Source: Allorhodopirellula heiligendammensis
GTDB lineage: Bacteria > Planctomycetota > Planctomycetia > Pirellulales > Pirellulaceae
DNA: 64,000 nt
Reading direction: 5' to 3'
NCBI RefSeq assembly: GCF_007860105.1
Contig: NZ_SJPU01000001.1
Location: 2,019,015-2,083,014 of the forward strand
The notes beneath the pieces were generated by a model. That model was not told the origin of the DNA, did not search any database, and was given only the letters and a program-made list of their open reading frames with translations. Within the stretch, counting starts at the first letter, position 1. Each line of letters starts with the position of its first letter. A program made the position numbers and the translations under genes. Positions 18,570-28,473 of the stretch are shown here, piece after piece.

Positions 18570-18812
18570 TCAAGCGTCCGGAAAAGATGTCCGGGGCCTG
18601 GAGATGTCATTGGCTGGCTTCTTGTGACCGTGAGGTCGTATCGTGAATTCTAAGGCATCCATGGTCTCACGCCCATAGCGACATCCTGCTACCGATTCGC
18701 AGCTCAAGGTAGCCACTTGCTGAGAGAATCCGATCGTCAACAAATGCTTCTCCAATACAATCGACATGCCGAGCGAAAGGCGACCATACACATGTCCTTG
18801 AAACTTACTCAT
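18570..18812 (-). CDS. Possible small protein coupled to the sigma-54 activator
   Basis: An 80-residue frame whose ATG lies inside the last codons of the sigma-54 activator gene (eight-base overlap, ATGAGTAA). The overlap favours translation coupling, but the product (MSKFQGHVYGRLSLGMSIVL ...) has no signal, domain or recognisable motif and could be chance. The region would otherwise be a plain 231-base gap before the peroxiredoxin gene. Confidence 0.25.
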   Translation of the reverse strand: MSKFQGHVYGRLSLGMSIVLEKHLLTIGFSQQVATLSCESVAGCRYGRETMDALEFTIRPHGHKKPANDISRPRTSFPDA

Positions 18813-21018
18813 GCTGCCGTGTGGTCTTGATACGCTGTTTCCTCATTTTGCCATACAACGTCGTCGGTTTGAGCCCCAGTGTTTCGGCGGCCCCGCCAGG
18901 ACCGTAGATTTTCCCATCGCAGCGCTGAAGTGCATCCAGAATCGCACGGCGTTCGATTTCCGCCAGCGTCGGCTGGACAGCGGAGGTCGCTTCCAGAGCC
19001 CGCTCCTGCGTGCTGCTGGGCAACGATCCGTCACCCGACAACCATGACGACTCGATCGACAGCGTGTCACCGCGACTGATGATCATCGAGCGTTCGATAA
19101 TGTTCTCAAACTCACGAACGTTCCCCGGCCAATCGTACTGCATCAGAATCTCCATCGTACGGCGATCAACCCGCGTGATCGGCTTGTTCATCCGATTGGA
19201 AAATCGTGCAATGAAATGATTCAGTAGTGCGGGGATGTCTTCGCGGCGCTGACGCAGCGGAGGCACAAGGATGGGAAACACATTGAGCCGATAGTAGAGA
19301 TCGTCTCGGAATTCACCTGCCTCCGCCGCGGCCTTGAGATCACGGTTGCTCGCCGCGATCACGCGTGTGTCGATCTCGATCGGTTCGCTTCCCCCAACCC
19401 GTTCGATCTCGCGTTCCTGCAACACCCGCAGCAACATCACCTGCGTCTCGGCAGGGACTTCCGAAATCTCATCCAGAAAGATGCTGCCGTGATGCGACAA
19501 CTCAAAACGACCGCGCCGACGCTCGGTCGCACCCGTAAACGCTCCGGACTCGTGACCGAACAACTCACTCGCGATCAAACCAGGCGCCAACGACGCGCAG
19601 TTGACCTTCACCAACAAATTCTTGCTGCGGGAACTGCTCTCATGAATCGCCCTTGCGATCAGTTCTTTACCGGTACCGGTCTCGCCGAGGATCAACACCG
19701 TCGAGTCGGTTAAGGCAACCTGTTCGACCGCAACGCGAACCTGCCGCATCGCCGGCGAGTCGCCAATGATATTGCCAAAGTCATGGTCCGTCCGAATTTC
19801 ATCTCGAAGATAGACGTTCTGTTGCTCGAGTTCTCGCTTGAGCCGTTCGATCTCGCTGTAGGCTGACGCATTGTCAAGCGCGATCGAAAGCTGACTGCAA
19901 ATTTCTCGCAGCAACTCGAGGTCCCAGTGATCCGGTTGTTGTTCGCGGCGCGAGACTATCCCCAACACTCCGACGCTCAGATCACGTGAGAGTAAAGGTA
20001 GATAAACTTTCGATCCATAACCCGTCTCAAATAACCGTTGATCTTCGGGAAACGAATGATCTTGCCGCAGCGAACGAACCACCTGTGGCACGCGGTGCTG
20101 CATCACCCAGTCAAATGCCGACCCTGGCAGTGCTTGTGTCGGAACATCCGGCCAGTACTCGCGATCGCCTGTAAACTCCACGGCGAACCCATGCCTTGTG
20201 GGTGACTTCGACGATGTCAACAACAAACTGACGCGGTCGCACTCCAGTTGCTTGTGGATCTGAACGGCGGCGTGATGAAACACCTCGCGAATGTCGAGAC
20301 TGGAGTTGACCACCCGGCCCATTTCGACGAGCAATCGATATCGGCTTTCGGAGCGACGGAGCTGTTGGGTCTGCTTGTCGACTTCACACTTCAGCGTGTC
20401 GAGAAAGTCATCCTTGGCTGAGTTTGCCAACGCCAACTCTTGATTGCTTTGCCTCAATTGTCCAATCAATCGTGTCTTCTCAACTCCGATGGCAATCGGG
20501 CTTGCTAAGCGAGCCAGCAACTCAGCGTGGCCCGCCGTGTAGGTATCCGGCTCACGCGAGGAAAAGAAGATCACACCGATGGGTTTTCCGTCTGCAAGCA
20601 ACGGGAGCGTCAAACTCGACCGCATGCCCTCACGAACGATCAGTGCCGTCGAACTCGACGTGGGCTTGCGGCGTGAGTACTCCGCAAGATCAGCAATGAT
20701 CCTTGGTTGACCTGTCTCGAGCAGTGGGGCCAGGGTTGAGCCTTGGACTCGCGAAGCGTACCCCGTTTTCAGATTGACTTCGCCGTCAGACCGACAGGCA
20801 ACCAACCGGAGCACGTGAGCAGGCTCTTCCAGCAATGCCACTGCGATGCGGTTGTAAGGCACGACACCCGACAGCTGGTCAAACACCGATGCCAGTAACT
20901 CGTCGAGACCATGGCCCATGTTCAGCTGGCGAAGCATCCGCTCGACCAGCCGCTCGTAGGCGGGAGCGTGGAAGTCGGGAGGAAGGGACGCAGCCGATGG
21001 AAGGGGCGAGGCAGGCAC
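18805..21018 (-). CDS. Sigma-54-dependent activator with two GAF domains
   Basis: An enhancer-binding protein of 737 residues that remodels RpoN-RNA polymerase. Order: GAF domain (about 20-190), a helical linker, second GAF (about 225-385), coiled coil (ERLKRELEQQNVYLRDEI), AAA+ domain (about 415-650) and a Fis-type helix-turn-helix at the end (GAAETLGLKPTTLYGKMRK). The AAA+ domain keeps Walker A GETGTGKE (about 444-451), the sigma-54 contact loop GAFTGA (about 490) and Walker B IFLDEI, so it should be active. The architecture is like FhlA/NorR-class regulators but without a cysteine cluster or receiver domain, so the signal is likely a small molecule bound by GAF. It is divergent from fdxA-sufBCD, which makes that operon its first candidate target. 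Confidence 0.93.
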   Translation of the reverse strand: MPASPLPSAASLPPDFHAPAYERLVERMLRQLNMGHGLDELLASVFDQLSGVVPYNRIAVALLEEPAHVLRLVACRSDGEVNLKTGYASRVQGSTLAPLLETGQPRIIADLAEYSRRKPTSSSTALIVREGMRSSLTLPLLADGKPIGVIFFSSREPDTYTAGHAELLARLASPIAIGVEKTRLIGQLRQSNQELALANSAKDDFLDTLKCEVDKQTQQLRRSESRYRLLVEMGRVVNSSLDIREVFHHAAVQIHKQLECDRVSLLLTSSKSPTRHGFAVEFTGDREYWPDVPTQALPGSAFDWVMQHRVPQVVRSLRQDHSFPEDQRLFETGYGSKVYLPLLSRDLSVGVLGIVSRREQQPDHWDLELLREICSQLSIALDNASAYSEIERLKRELEQQNVYLRDEIRTDHDFGNIIGDSPAMRQVRVAVEQVALTDSTVLILGETGTGKELIARAIHESSSRSKNLLVKVNCASLAPGLIASELFGHESGAFTGATERRRGRFELSHHGSIFLDEISEVPAETQVMLLRVLQEREIERVGGSEPIEIDTRVIAASNRDLKAAAEAGEFRDDLYYRLNVFPILVPPLRQRREDIPALLNHFIARFSNRMNKPITRVDRRTMEILMQYDWPGNVREFENIIERSMIISRGDTLSIESSWLSGDGSLPSSTQERALEATSAVQPTLAEIERRAILDALQRCDGKIYGPGGAAETLGLKPTTLYGKMRKQRIKTTRQHE

Positions 21019-21061
21019 AGGGATCGTCCTCGAAGCGACTTACTGATGACAGAACATGGTT

Positions 21062-21085
21062 AAATATGATCGAGTAACCATATTT
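21062..21085. promoter_or_regulatory. Inverted repeat, candidate activator-binding site
   Basis: AAATATG (21062-21068) and CATATTT (21079-21085) form an inverted repeat with a ten-base spacer, 44 bases upstream of the activator start. The same AAATATGG core appears again at 21253, which suggests a shared binding protein, perhaps the activator itself. Confidence 0.4.
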
Positions 21086-21248
21086 CGTCAACTGCGTTTG
21101 CGTTGCGAGTTTCACCCCAGCCAACACACTGCCGTTGTGGCGGTGGATCGCGGTCAAAGTCCTGATTCGCGATAAGCGGTTGTAAAATCCAAAGCCATTC
21201 GAATCGTTGCTCACGGCCGCATCGGAGGCAGTTACGGCTCATGAAAAC

Positions 21249-21262
21249 GACCAAATATGGTC
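21249..21262. promoter_or_regulatory. Inverted repeat GACCAAATATGGTC, candidate upstream activator site
   Basis: Five-base arms GACCA/TGGTC around AATA. It lies about 92 bases upstream of the candidate -24 element, within the usual range for sigma-54 enhancer sites. Confidence 0.4.
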
Positions 21263-21353
21263 ACACGTCCTCGGTCGAGTGAGACTCCTTAGATTCCCTA
21301 ATGTGTTGACATCAAACGGGTTACGGCTGACCAGTGGTTTTACTCCGTGAAAC

Positions 21354-21369
21354 TGGCGCAAGATGTGCA
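21354..21369 (+). promoter_or_regulatory. Candidate sigma-54 (-24/-12) promoter for fdxA-sufBCD
   Basis: TGGCGCAAGATGTGCA matches the sigma-54 consensus TGGCAC-N5-TTGCW at all but two defined positions and has the invariant GG-N10-GC spacing (GG 21355-21356, GC 21367-21368). It points toward fdxA, giving a 5' leader of roughly 85 bases, and sits beside a divergent sigma-54 activator gene. Confidence 0.5.
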
Positions 21370-21466
21370 CCCAAACAATTCCCGTCACGACAGGACGCAC
21401 CATCCCGTCCATCAACGCAGCTTAGAACCCTTGCACCCTCTATTCTTTTTAGAACCCTCTCACTCC

Positions 21467-21757
21467 ATGACCCACGTCGTTGCCGAGCCGTGTTACGAAT
21501 GCAAGCACACGGATTGCGTTGTGGTTTGTCCGGTCGAATGTTTCCATGAGGGCCCGAAGATGCTCTACATCCATCCCGAGCAATGCATCGATTGCGAAGC
21601 ATGTGTGCCGGAGTGCCCTGAGGAAGCGATCTTTCATGAGGATCACTTGCCTGCAGATTGGGTTCCGTTTCGTGACCTAAATGCCACGATGGCTCGGCAA
21701 ACTCCGCCCCTGGCGGGCACAACTGACCGCACACCTCACGGTGGTGGTTCACCATAA
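21467..21757 (+). CDS. fdxA: Seven-iron ferredoxin, FdxA type
   Basis: A small electron carrier with one 3Fe-4S and one 4Fe-4S cluster. Starting at ATG 21467, Cys9, Cys17 and Cys50 fit the 3Fe-4S ligands and Cys21, Cys40, Cys43 and Cys46 the 4Fe-4S ligands (CYECKHTDCVVVCP ... CIDCEACVPECP). The upstream in-frame ATG at 21347 would add 40 unrelated residues and overlap the promoter candidate. The tail after residue 60 is variable. It lies 112 bases upstream of sufB; an Fe-S protein leading an Fe-S assembly operon could supply electrons to it. Confidence 0.93.
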   Translation: MTHVVAEPCYECKHTDCVVVCPVECFHEGPKMLYIHPEQCIDCEACVPECPEEAIFHEDHLPADWVPFRDLNATMARQTPPLAGTTDRTPHGGGSP

Positions 21758-21869
21758 CCGCCCCGCGGGCTAGGCTACGCGTCGGCTCGAACTTTTTCAT
21801 TATCTATTCTGATAGCCCCCACTCGCCCTGCTCTGAATCGACATCCAAGGCCACCCCGGAGAAACAATC

Positions 21870-23315
21870 ATGTCAACTGAAAACGCGATGCTGGAAGAGT
21901 ACGCACAACGCGAATACGAGCACGGTTTCGTCACCGACATTGAGGCCGACGCGATTCCGGCTGGTCTCAGTGAAGATGTCGTGCGACTGATCTCGCAGAA
22001 GAAGAACGAACCCGAGTGGTTGCTCGATTGGCGACTCAAGGCGTATCGGCATTGGCTGACCCTGGAAGAGCCGACCTGGCACAATGTGCACTATCCCAAA
22101 ATCGACTATCAAGCGTCGGTGTACTACTCGGCGCCGAAAAAGAAGCCGCAGCTGAGCAGCCTTGACGAGGTTGATCCGGTGCTATTGGAAACCTACGAAA
22201 AACTTGGCATCCCGCTCGAAGAGCAAAAAGTGCTCGCCAACGTGGCCGTTGACGCAGTGTTCGACAGTGTTTCGATCGTGACCACGTTTCGCGAAACGCT
22301 TGAGAAACACGGAGTCATTTTCTGCCCGTTTTCTGAGGCGGTCCATAGTCACCCCGAGTTGATTAAAAAGTATCTTGGCTCGGTAGTGCCTCACTCGGAC
22401 AACTTCTTTGCTTCGTTGAACTCAGCCGTGTTTAGCGACGGCTCCTTCTGCTACATCCCTAAGGGTGTCCGCTGCCCGATGGAACTGTCGACGTACTTCC
22501 GGATCAACGCCCAAAACACTGGGCAATTCGAGCGGACGTTGATCATCGCCGAAGAGGGCAGTTACGTTAGCTATCTCGAAGGCTGCACCGCACCCAAGCG
22601 AGATGAGAATCAATTGCACGCCGCTGTCGTGGAATTGGTCGCCATGGACGATGCTCAGATCAAATACTCGACGGTGCAAAACTGGTATCCCGGCGATAGC
22701 GAAGGCAAAGGCGGGATCTATAACTTCGTAACCAAGCGAGGTGCTTGTCGCGGCACGAATTCGAAAATTTCCTGGACACAGGTCGAAACCGGCTCAGCGA
22801 TCACATGGAAATACCCCAGCGTGATCTTGCAAGGCGATAACTCGGTCGGGGAATTCTACAGCGTTGCGGTCACCGCCAATCATCAGCAAGCCGACACGGG
22901 CACAAAGATGATTCATATTGGCAAAAACACTAAGAGCACGATTATCTCGAAAGGTATCTCGGCAGGCGTTGGTCAGAACAGCTACCGCGGCGAAGTCAAG
23001 ATCCTCAAAGGGGCGACCAATGCCCGCAATTTCTCGCAGTGTGATTCGATGTTGATCGGTGATCGCTGTGGTGCCCACACGTTCCCCTACATCGAGGTGC
23101 GGAACACGACCGGCAAGGTCGAGCACGAAGCGTCGACATCCAAAGTGGGTGAAGATCAGATCTATTATCTGCGTCAACGTGGCCTGTCCACCGAAGACGC
23201 GGTCAACATGATCGTCAACGGATTCTGCAAGGAAGTCTACGACGTCCTGCCCATGGAATTCGCCGTCGAAGCACGCAAGCTCCTCAACGTCAGCCTCGAA
23301 GGCAGTGTCGGCTAA
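21870..23315 (+). CDS. sufB: Fe-S cluster assembly scaffold SufB
   Basis: Core of the SufBC2D scaffold that builds and hands over Fe-S clusters under oxidative stress or iron limitation. It has 481 residues, the normal length, with the characteristic long right-handed beta-helix region; [43 protein letters not shown] and [22 protein letters not shown] are all family hallmarks. GGAG at 21858 gives a good ribosome-binding site eight bases before the ATG. It is followed by sufC (131 bases) and sufD. Confidence 0.98.
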   Translation: MSTENAMLEEYAQREYEHGFVTDIEADAIPAGLSEDVVRLISQKKNEPEWLLDWRLKAYRHWLTLEEPTWHNVHYPKIDYQASVYYSAPKKKPQLSSLDEVDPVLLETYEKLGIPLEEQKVLANVAVDAVFDSVSIVTTFRETLEKHGVIFCPFSEAVHSHPELIKKYLGSVVPHSDNFFASLNSAVFSDGSFCYIPKGVRCPMELSTYFRINAQNTGQFERTLIIAEEGSYVSYLEGCTAPKRDENQLHAAVVELVAMDDAQIKYSTVQNWYPGDSEGKGGIYNFVTKRGACRGTNSKISWTQVETGSAITWKYPSVILQGDNSVGEFYSVAVTANHQQADTGTKMIHIGKNTKSTIISKGISAGVGQNSYRGEVKILKGATNARNFSQCDSMLIGDRCGAHTFPYIEVRNTTGKVEHEASTSKVGEDQIYYLRQRGLSTEDAVNMIVNGFCKEVYDVLPMEFAVEARKLLNVSLEGSVG

Positions 23316-23446
23316 GGAACTCGTTTGCTCACTGGGTCAATTCGCGTCCGCTTCCGGGCATCACGCGACGCTCGGTGCCTGATGGCACACGGTTCACAAC
23401 TGCAAAACACGAAACAATACTCCTCCATCGAACCTTTTTTCAAACC

Positions 23447-24211
23447 ATGTTAGAAATCAAAAACCTACACGCTCGCAGTGAAGACACGGAGATTTTGCGA
23501 GGCATCAATCTTACCGTGGCTGCCGGCGAAGTCCATGCAATCATGGGCCCGAACGGCTCGGGCAAGAGTACCTTGGCACACGTTCTCGCCGGGCGTGAGG
23601 ACTATGAAATCACCGAGGGCGAAGTGCTCTACAACGGCAAGGATCTGCTTGACATGGAGATTGAAGAGCGGGCCGCCGAAGGCGTCTTCCTCGCCTATCA
23701 GTATCCTGTCGAAATCTCCGGTGTCAGCAACAAGTACTTCCTGAAGGCAGCGATTAACTCGATCCACAAGTATCGCGAAGAGCCAATTATTAGCCGCAAG
23801 GATTTTGTGGCCATGCTCAAGGAAAAACTCGAGCTGCTCGGCATGGATAAATCGATGATGGACCGCAGTGTTAACGAGGGTTTCTCTGGTGGCGAAAAGA
23901 AGCGCAACGAGATTCTACAGATGGCGATGCTGCAGCCCAAGCTTGCTATCCTCGATGAAACGGATTCGGGACTGGACATCGACGCACTGAAAATTGTCTC
24001 CGAAGGCGTCAATGCACTCCGAGGCCCGGAGCGTGCGATTGTCGTGGTGACTCACTATCAGCGCCTGCTCGATTACATCGTGCCTGACAAAGTCCACGTA
24101 CTGGCCGGCGGTAAGATCGTCCGCAGTGGCGATAAGTCGCTCGCGCTCGAACTCGAAGACAAAGGCTACAGTTTCCTGCAATCGGGTGCTGAGCCAGTCG
24201 CGGCTAGCTAA
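23447..24211 (+). CDS. sufC: Fe-S assembly ATPase SufC
   Basis: ABC-type ATPase that drives conformational change in SufBC2D. The ATG at 23447 (MLEIKNLHAR) is the family start; upstream ATG at 23375 adds 24 unrelated residues. Walker A is GPNGSGKST, the signature FSGGEKKRNE and Walker B LAILDETDSGLD, with the H-loop in VVTHYQRLL. It has 254 residues, a normal size. Confidence 0.98.
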   Translation: MLEIKNLHARSEDTEILRGINLTVAAGEVHAIMGPNGSGKSTLAHVLAGREDYEITEGEVLYNGKDLLDMEIEERAAEGVFLAYQYPVEISGVSNKYFLKAAINSIHKYREEPIISRKDFVAMLKEKLELLGMDKSMMDRSVNEGFSGGEKKRNEILQMAMLQPKLAILDETDSGLDIDALKIVSEGVNALRGPERAIVVVTHYQRLLDYIVPDKVHVLAGGKIVRSGDKSLALELEDKGYSFLQSGAEPVAAS

Positions 24212-24457
24212 TCCGCAATGGGAGGGGCAATGCCGTGTCATCGGGCAATTGCTGTCGGTAGATTGTGCAGCCGCCAGCCGAATGCTGGCGCCCACGCTTG
24301 GCCGAACGCGATGGAATCCCTCGATGATTTTGCAATCGCGGCGCCGACCGCCTACGGCGTTTTCCATGCGAGTTTGTGAACCCCGCCCTCCGCTGCCTAC
24401 CATGTTCCAGCGGGCAATACGAAACACCCAACTACCCAACCACTCTCAACGTTCATC

Positions 24458-25780
24458 ATGATTGCTACTCAATCCGACGCCTTTCAAGAATCCTTTGCGG
24501 CGTTCCTGTCCGATCAATCTGCGACTTCACCGACGTGGTTGAACAAAGTTCGCGAAGCCGCCTGGGATCGGTTTCTCTCCGAGGGTATTCCGACGCGACG
24601 TGACGAGGATTGGCGTTTCACACCTGTCGCATCTCTAGCCGGACGGCCCTACCGCAACGTGCAGTCTCTGTCATTAGCCTCCGAAGCAGTTGACGGGTTG
24701 CTCGGTCAAGCAAAGCTCGATGATGATTTTTATCGGCTGGTATTCGTCAACGGCCATTACATCGAGCGTGGCTCTTCCCCTCATGGCCTGCCCGCTGGCG
24801 TGATCGTCGAGAATTTGGCCAGCTCGATTCGGGAAGGTCGTGAACACGTTCAGCAGTTCCTAACCGAGCCTGTCGGCAAGGAGCAGTCGGCGTTCACTGA
24901 TCTGAACACCGCCTTCGCCAGTGACGGAGCCGTGATCGACATCGCAGCTGCAGTGACGTTGGATCGGCCGATCCACCTCGTCTTTCTATCGGTCGAAGAC
25001 GGTGCTACTGCCTGTCATCCGCGCAATCTGATCCGGCTCGGAAAGGGTAGCAGTGCGACTGTGATTGAGAGCTATGTCGGTCGCGATGGTGATGGCTACT
25101 TCACCAATGCGGTGACCCAAGTGGCGCTGGCCGAAGACGCTAGCTTAGACCATCACAAGTTGCAACACGAACAGCGAGACTCGTTGCACATCGCCAGCAC
25201 TCACATTGATCAAAAAGATCGCAGTGATTTTCGTTCGCACTATTTCTCCTTTGGCGCGGCCTTGGCACGCAACGAACTAAACTGCATGCTCGACGGCGAA
25301 AATATCGTCTCGACGCTGAACGGCCTATACATGCCAACCGGCGAGCAGTTGATGGATTGCCGCACGCGAATTGATCATGCCAAGCCCAACTGCAACACCT
25401 ACGAATTGTACAAAGGCATTCTGGACGACCGCGCCCGAGGTGTTTTCAATGGCAAAATCTTTGTGCACCAGGATGCTCAGAAGACAGATGCCAAGCAGAG
25501 TAACCAAGCACTGCTGCTGTCCGATGATGCGATTGTCAATACGAAGCCGCAGCTGGAGATCTATGCCGACGACGTCAAGTGCACGCACGGCGCGACCATT
25601 GGTGAATTGGATGAACAGGCGCTCTACTACCTGCGATCCCGCGGCATCCCCGCCGGACTTGCCCGGAAGATGTTGATCTTCGCATTCGCAAATGACGTGG
25701 TGCTAGGCGTGCAAGTGCCAGCGGTGGTCCAGCATCTCGAAGCCATCTTGCTATCGAGCCATGGGCTGCCAGACGTCTAG
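24458..25780 (+). CDS. sufD: Fe-S assembly protein SufD
   Basis: Partner of SufB in the scaffold. It has 440 residues. RRDEDWRFTP near the N-terminus, the beta-helix middle, and the C-terminal EIYADDVKCTHGATIGELDEQALYYLRSRGI segment (interrupted here into CTHGATIGELDEQALYYL) with its conserved Cys and His identify it. The gap of 246 bases from sufC is unusually long for this operon and has no gene. No cysteine desulfurase (sufS) or sufE/sufU follows; the sulfur donor must be encoded elsewhere. Confidence 0.96.
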   Translation: MIATQSDAFQESFAAFLSDQSATSPTWLNKVREAAWDRFLSEGIPTRRDEDWRFTPVASLAGRPYRNVQSLSLASEAVDGLLGQAKLDDDFYRLVFVNGHYIERGSSPHGLPAGVIVENLASSIREGREHVQQFLTEPVGKEQSAFTDLNTAFASDGAVIDIAAAVTLDRPIHLVFLSVEDGATACHPRNLIRLGKGSSATVIESYVGRDGDGYFTNAVTQVALAEDASLDHHKLQHEQRDSLHIASTHIDQKDRSDFRSHYFSFGAALARNELNCMLDGENIVSTLNGLYMPTGEQLMDCRTRIDHAKPNCNTYELYKGILDDRARGVFNGKIFVHQDAQKTDAKQSNQALLLSDDAIVNTKPQLEIYADDVKCTHGATIGELDEQALYYLRSRGIPAGLARKMLIFAFANDVVLGVQVPAVVQHLEAILLSSHGLPDV

Positions 25781-26090
25781 CACCTCGAGCGAGGCAGTTT
25801 GTTGTTTGTCGCGGTGAGGTGGCCCCTGAGTATGGCCCCCCAAGCATGGCAATCGAGTCAATGTGGGTGGTGGCATCTGAACGCAGTTGGGAGACAGGCA
25901 GTTTCTTCCGGTGGAAATGTTCAGGGGTGAATCGCGCGGGCAGCACGTCGCCTTGGCACGCTGCTATAATGTGGGCCTCTTCACAGGACCAATGTCGTGG
26001 TTGCTCGGTCTCAGCCGATCATCCGGGCGGGCTGGCAACGCCCAGTCCTGTGAACTTAAACTCCCCTCCCACACGTCCCACCAATTTATC
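25781..26090. other. Intergenic between sufD and the DUF1080 gene
   Basis: 310 bases. No gene, repeat or obvious hairpin was recognised; the promoter for the next gene should be here. Confidence 0.35.
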
Positions 26091-26720
26091 ATGAAGCGAC
26101 TTTTCGTCACCCTGAGCATTTGCCTGTTTGCAATCACCATGAGGGCCCAAGCCGAGGATGCTACCTCGTCGGCGCCCACGGCAGCTTCGCCTGTCTTGTT
26201 CAACGGCGAGACCCTAGCGGGTTGGCATGTCTCGCCCGAAAAACTCTCTGGCCAATGGACCGTCGTCAATGGCATGATTGTCGGTGACAACTCTGACAAG
26301 AAGGGCTCGATCTTGTGGACGGACGCCGACTACGGCGATTTTGAATTGACGCTTGAGTACCGAACCGATTCACCTGACTACGATTCAGGCGTGTTCTTGC
26401 ATGGTGAATCTCACCAAGTGCAAATTGGTATTTCACGATCCTTGAAGGTCGACTTGACCGCGTGCATTTACGCACCGGTTGACAAACAGGGTTCCTACCC
26501 TGCGAAATCGGACAAAGTCAAAACGGTTCATAAACTCGGCGAGTGGAATGAACTGCGAATGATCGTGACCGGTAAACGCATCCAAACATTTCTAAACGAT
26601 GAGCCATTCGTGGATTACACCGCGATTAAGTTCCCTGCCGAAGGTAAGATCGGGCTGCAATTGCACCAGGGTGTCCATCAAAAGATGTTGTTCCGAAACA
26701 TAGAGCTGACCGCCAAGTAG
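26091..26720 (+). CDS. Exported DUF1080 (3-keto-disaccharide hydrolase-type) protein
   Basis: A secreted concanavalin-like beta-sandwich protein; characterised DUF1080 members cleave 3-keto-glycosides. The ATG at 26091 starts a signal peptide (MKRLFVTLSICLFAITMRAQA). Family marks are LFNGETLAGWHV, DFELTLEYRT, DYDSGVFLHGE and the C-terminal GKIGLQLHQGVHQKMLFRNIEL. It has 209 residues, a normal size for a single-domain member. These proteins often work with Gfo/Idh/MocA dehydrogenases, which make the 3-keto group, but the one in this window is 25 kb away. Confidence 0.9.
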   Translation: MKRLFVTLSICLFAITMRAQAEDATSSAPTAASPVLFNGETLAGWHVSPEKLSGQWTVVNGMIVGDNSDKKGSILWTDADYGDFELTLEYRTDSPDYDSGVFLHGESHQVQIGISRSLKVDLTACIYAPVDKQGSYPAKSDKVKTVHKLGEWNELRMIVTGKRIQTFLNDEPFVDYTAIKFPAEGKIGLQLHQGVHQKMLFRNIELTAK

Positions 26721-26781
26721 TCAGCCAGCACGGACGAGATCGATTGAACTGTCCAAGGGGCGAACTTGGTCTAGATGCTTC

Positions 26782-27381
26782 TCAGACCGCCTTGGGCGAT
26801 TGAAAAATTCTCGAATCAGGATAGAAATTGTTTCTGTCCTGGTGAAGGGGCCTGCGGGCGGTGGTGGTGCTGGCATCGCGTATTTCGCGAGTTGGCACGG
26901 CAGCTAACAGCTCTAGAAGGTCGGCACGAGTCATACTTTCGCCGGAATCGTCCAGCGTCCCTCCAGCGATGATGTCCAAAGTATGGGCAAGTGGCTCTGC
27001 AACCTCATCAATAAGTGCACGATTGGATCTAGCAAACTCGAAGGATGTAGCAACCATTTCGTCGGGAGCCGCTTCTGCCGATTTATAGCCTAGCCAATTC
27101 GTATAGATAACCTCAACGGTCTCGCAGAATTCGAGAAGTCGCTCTTTCGCCACGGGCTGACGTTGCTGGACGATCGAAAGAAATCTGAATTTATCGTCTT
27201 CTGGACTGCCGCGTTGCGGTTCCTTCGGTCTTGGCGGATTATCGTAACCGGGAGGCATGATTGGGCACTCCCGCTCGATTAATCGGTGCAACCAGATTCT
27301 AAATCTTCTAATCATTAATTCAAGGAAGTACATTAAGAAGGGAAATGCGAAATGGTACCCCAGCTCGCAACTCATGCTCAC
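26782..27381 (-). CDS. Hypothetical protein
   Basis: Not recognised. 199 residues from the ATG at 27381, but internal starts at 27333 and 27261 (MPPGYDNPPRPKEPQRG) are as likely. With the long start there is a hydrophobic Phe-rich N-terminus (YHFAFPFLMYFLELMI) that could anchor it; the rest is soluble, helical and acidic. It lies on the minus strand, tail-to-tail with the DUF1080 gene. Confidence 0.45.
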   Translation of the reverse strand: MSMSCELGYHFAFPFLMYFLELMIRRFRIWLHRLIERECPIMPPGYDNPPRPKEPQRGSPEDDKFRFLSIVQQRQPVAKERLLEFCETVEVIYTNWLGYKSAEAAPDEMVATSFEFARSNRALIDEVAEPLAHTLDIIAGGTLDDSGESMTRADLLELLAAVPTREIRDASTTTARRPLHQDRNNFYPDSRIFQSPKAV

Positions 27382-27591
27382 ATGCAGAGGAGTCTTCGCT
27401 GTTGTGGGGTGGCATGAATTTGACCTCGCGTGATGAAATTGAGAGGTCTCAATACGGCAGTTTTGCTTCGTTGGTATTATCGTCTTATGGGACTGCCGCT
27501 AATCACACTTCAAACGCGTAGCGGAGTATTGCGACTTATCTACTGCTAAAGCATTTTGTGTTCCAATCGGTCCATGTGCTGTCGAGGCGAA

Positions 27592-27780
27592 ATGATTCAA
27601 TCTATCAGTGCGACGTTGTTGATAACCATGAAGATGCTGCTACTATCGGTCGTTGCGGGATGCAACGCGAAACAATTCTTCGGCGGATTCACGGACGATA
27701 TTCCGCAGCCCGGTAGGATCTTGCACATGTTGCTTCTGCAAGACGGTGAATCAAATTGCAGAAGCGACTCGGCATATTAA
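27592..27780 (+). CDS. Possible tiny lipoprotein
   Basis: From the ATG at 27592 the frame gives MIQSISATLLITMKMLLL then SVVAGC, which resembles a signal with a lipobox, and about 40 more residues. No Shine-Dalgarno site and no familiar motif; it may be chance. Confidence 0.2.
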   Translation: MIQSISATLLITMKMLLLSVVAGCNAKQFFGGFTDDIPQPGRILHMLLLQDGESNCRSDSAY

Positions 27781-27906
27781 TTGTGTGCAGCAAACCTCAG
27801 CATCATGAGCACCGTCCGGCACATTGCTCAATCCTTCTGATGCAAGCTGATGCAGAGTATCTCAAGGATAGCTTGCCAATCGGTGTCCGGCATCAACAGT
27901 ACGTTC

Positions 27907-28473
27907 TCAGGTGGAACGTTTGGGCGTGAAGTCGAGATTCATAATGGCTCTCGTCGGCTTCCGAGGCTTCGTTGACGCTTGAGGACGCCGCCCTGGTCGT
28001 TGTCGCCCGCTATCTGATTGACGTTCGAGTTTACCTGGCATGCGACCGTCCACCTCGTATCGCCGAGGATCGTCAAAATCCATCACGGGCGCGCGAGATA
28101 ACAAGAAAATTGCTACGATCGTCGTCGACGTAAAGAATAACGCAACGATCAGTACGGCCATCCATCCGCTGCTCGCCTCGGCGCCCTGAGTTGTCAACAA
28201 GGTGGATTCAACACCATTTGAGGCATCATCCGAGCCGACCGCCACGCCGACAGAACCTTCCGCCGGAGCATTCGTCTCCGTCGCCTCTCGCGTCGCGCTC
28301 GCGACAAACGTGGAAGCCATCAGCTCTGATCTCACGGGATTTCCCACGTCCGCTGGCGCCAACATGTGTTTACTTGGCGTTTCAGCCAGCCCCTCGCCAA
28401 TGACATTCCCGTTGGCGACTGCCCCTGAGAGCGCCAGCGCCATGAGAGTGCAGCAGACCCAGTGGTTTAACAT
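27907..28473 (-). CDS. Exported single-pass membrane protein, function unknown
   Basis: From the ATG at 28473 (MLNHWVCCTLMALALSGAVANG) a signal peptide is followed by about 85 polar residues outside, one membrane helix (GWMAVLIVALFFTSTTIVAIFLL) and a basic cytoplasmic tail of about 65 residues rich in Arg, Lys, Pro and Gln. An upstream ATG at 28563 would hide the signal. No domain recognised. Confidence 0.6.
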   Translation of the reverse strand: MLNHWVCCTLMALALSGAVANGNVIGEGLAETPSKHMLAPADVGNPVRSELMASTFVASATREATETNAPAEGSVGVAVGSDDASNGVESTLLTTQGAEASSGWMAVLIVALFFTSTTIVAIFLLSRAPVMDFDDPRRYEVDGRMPGKLERQSDSGRQRPGRRPQASTKPRKPTRAIMNLDFTPKRST

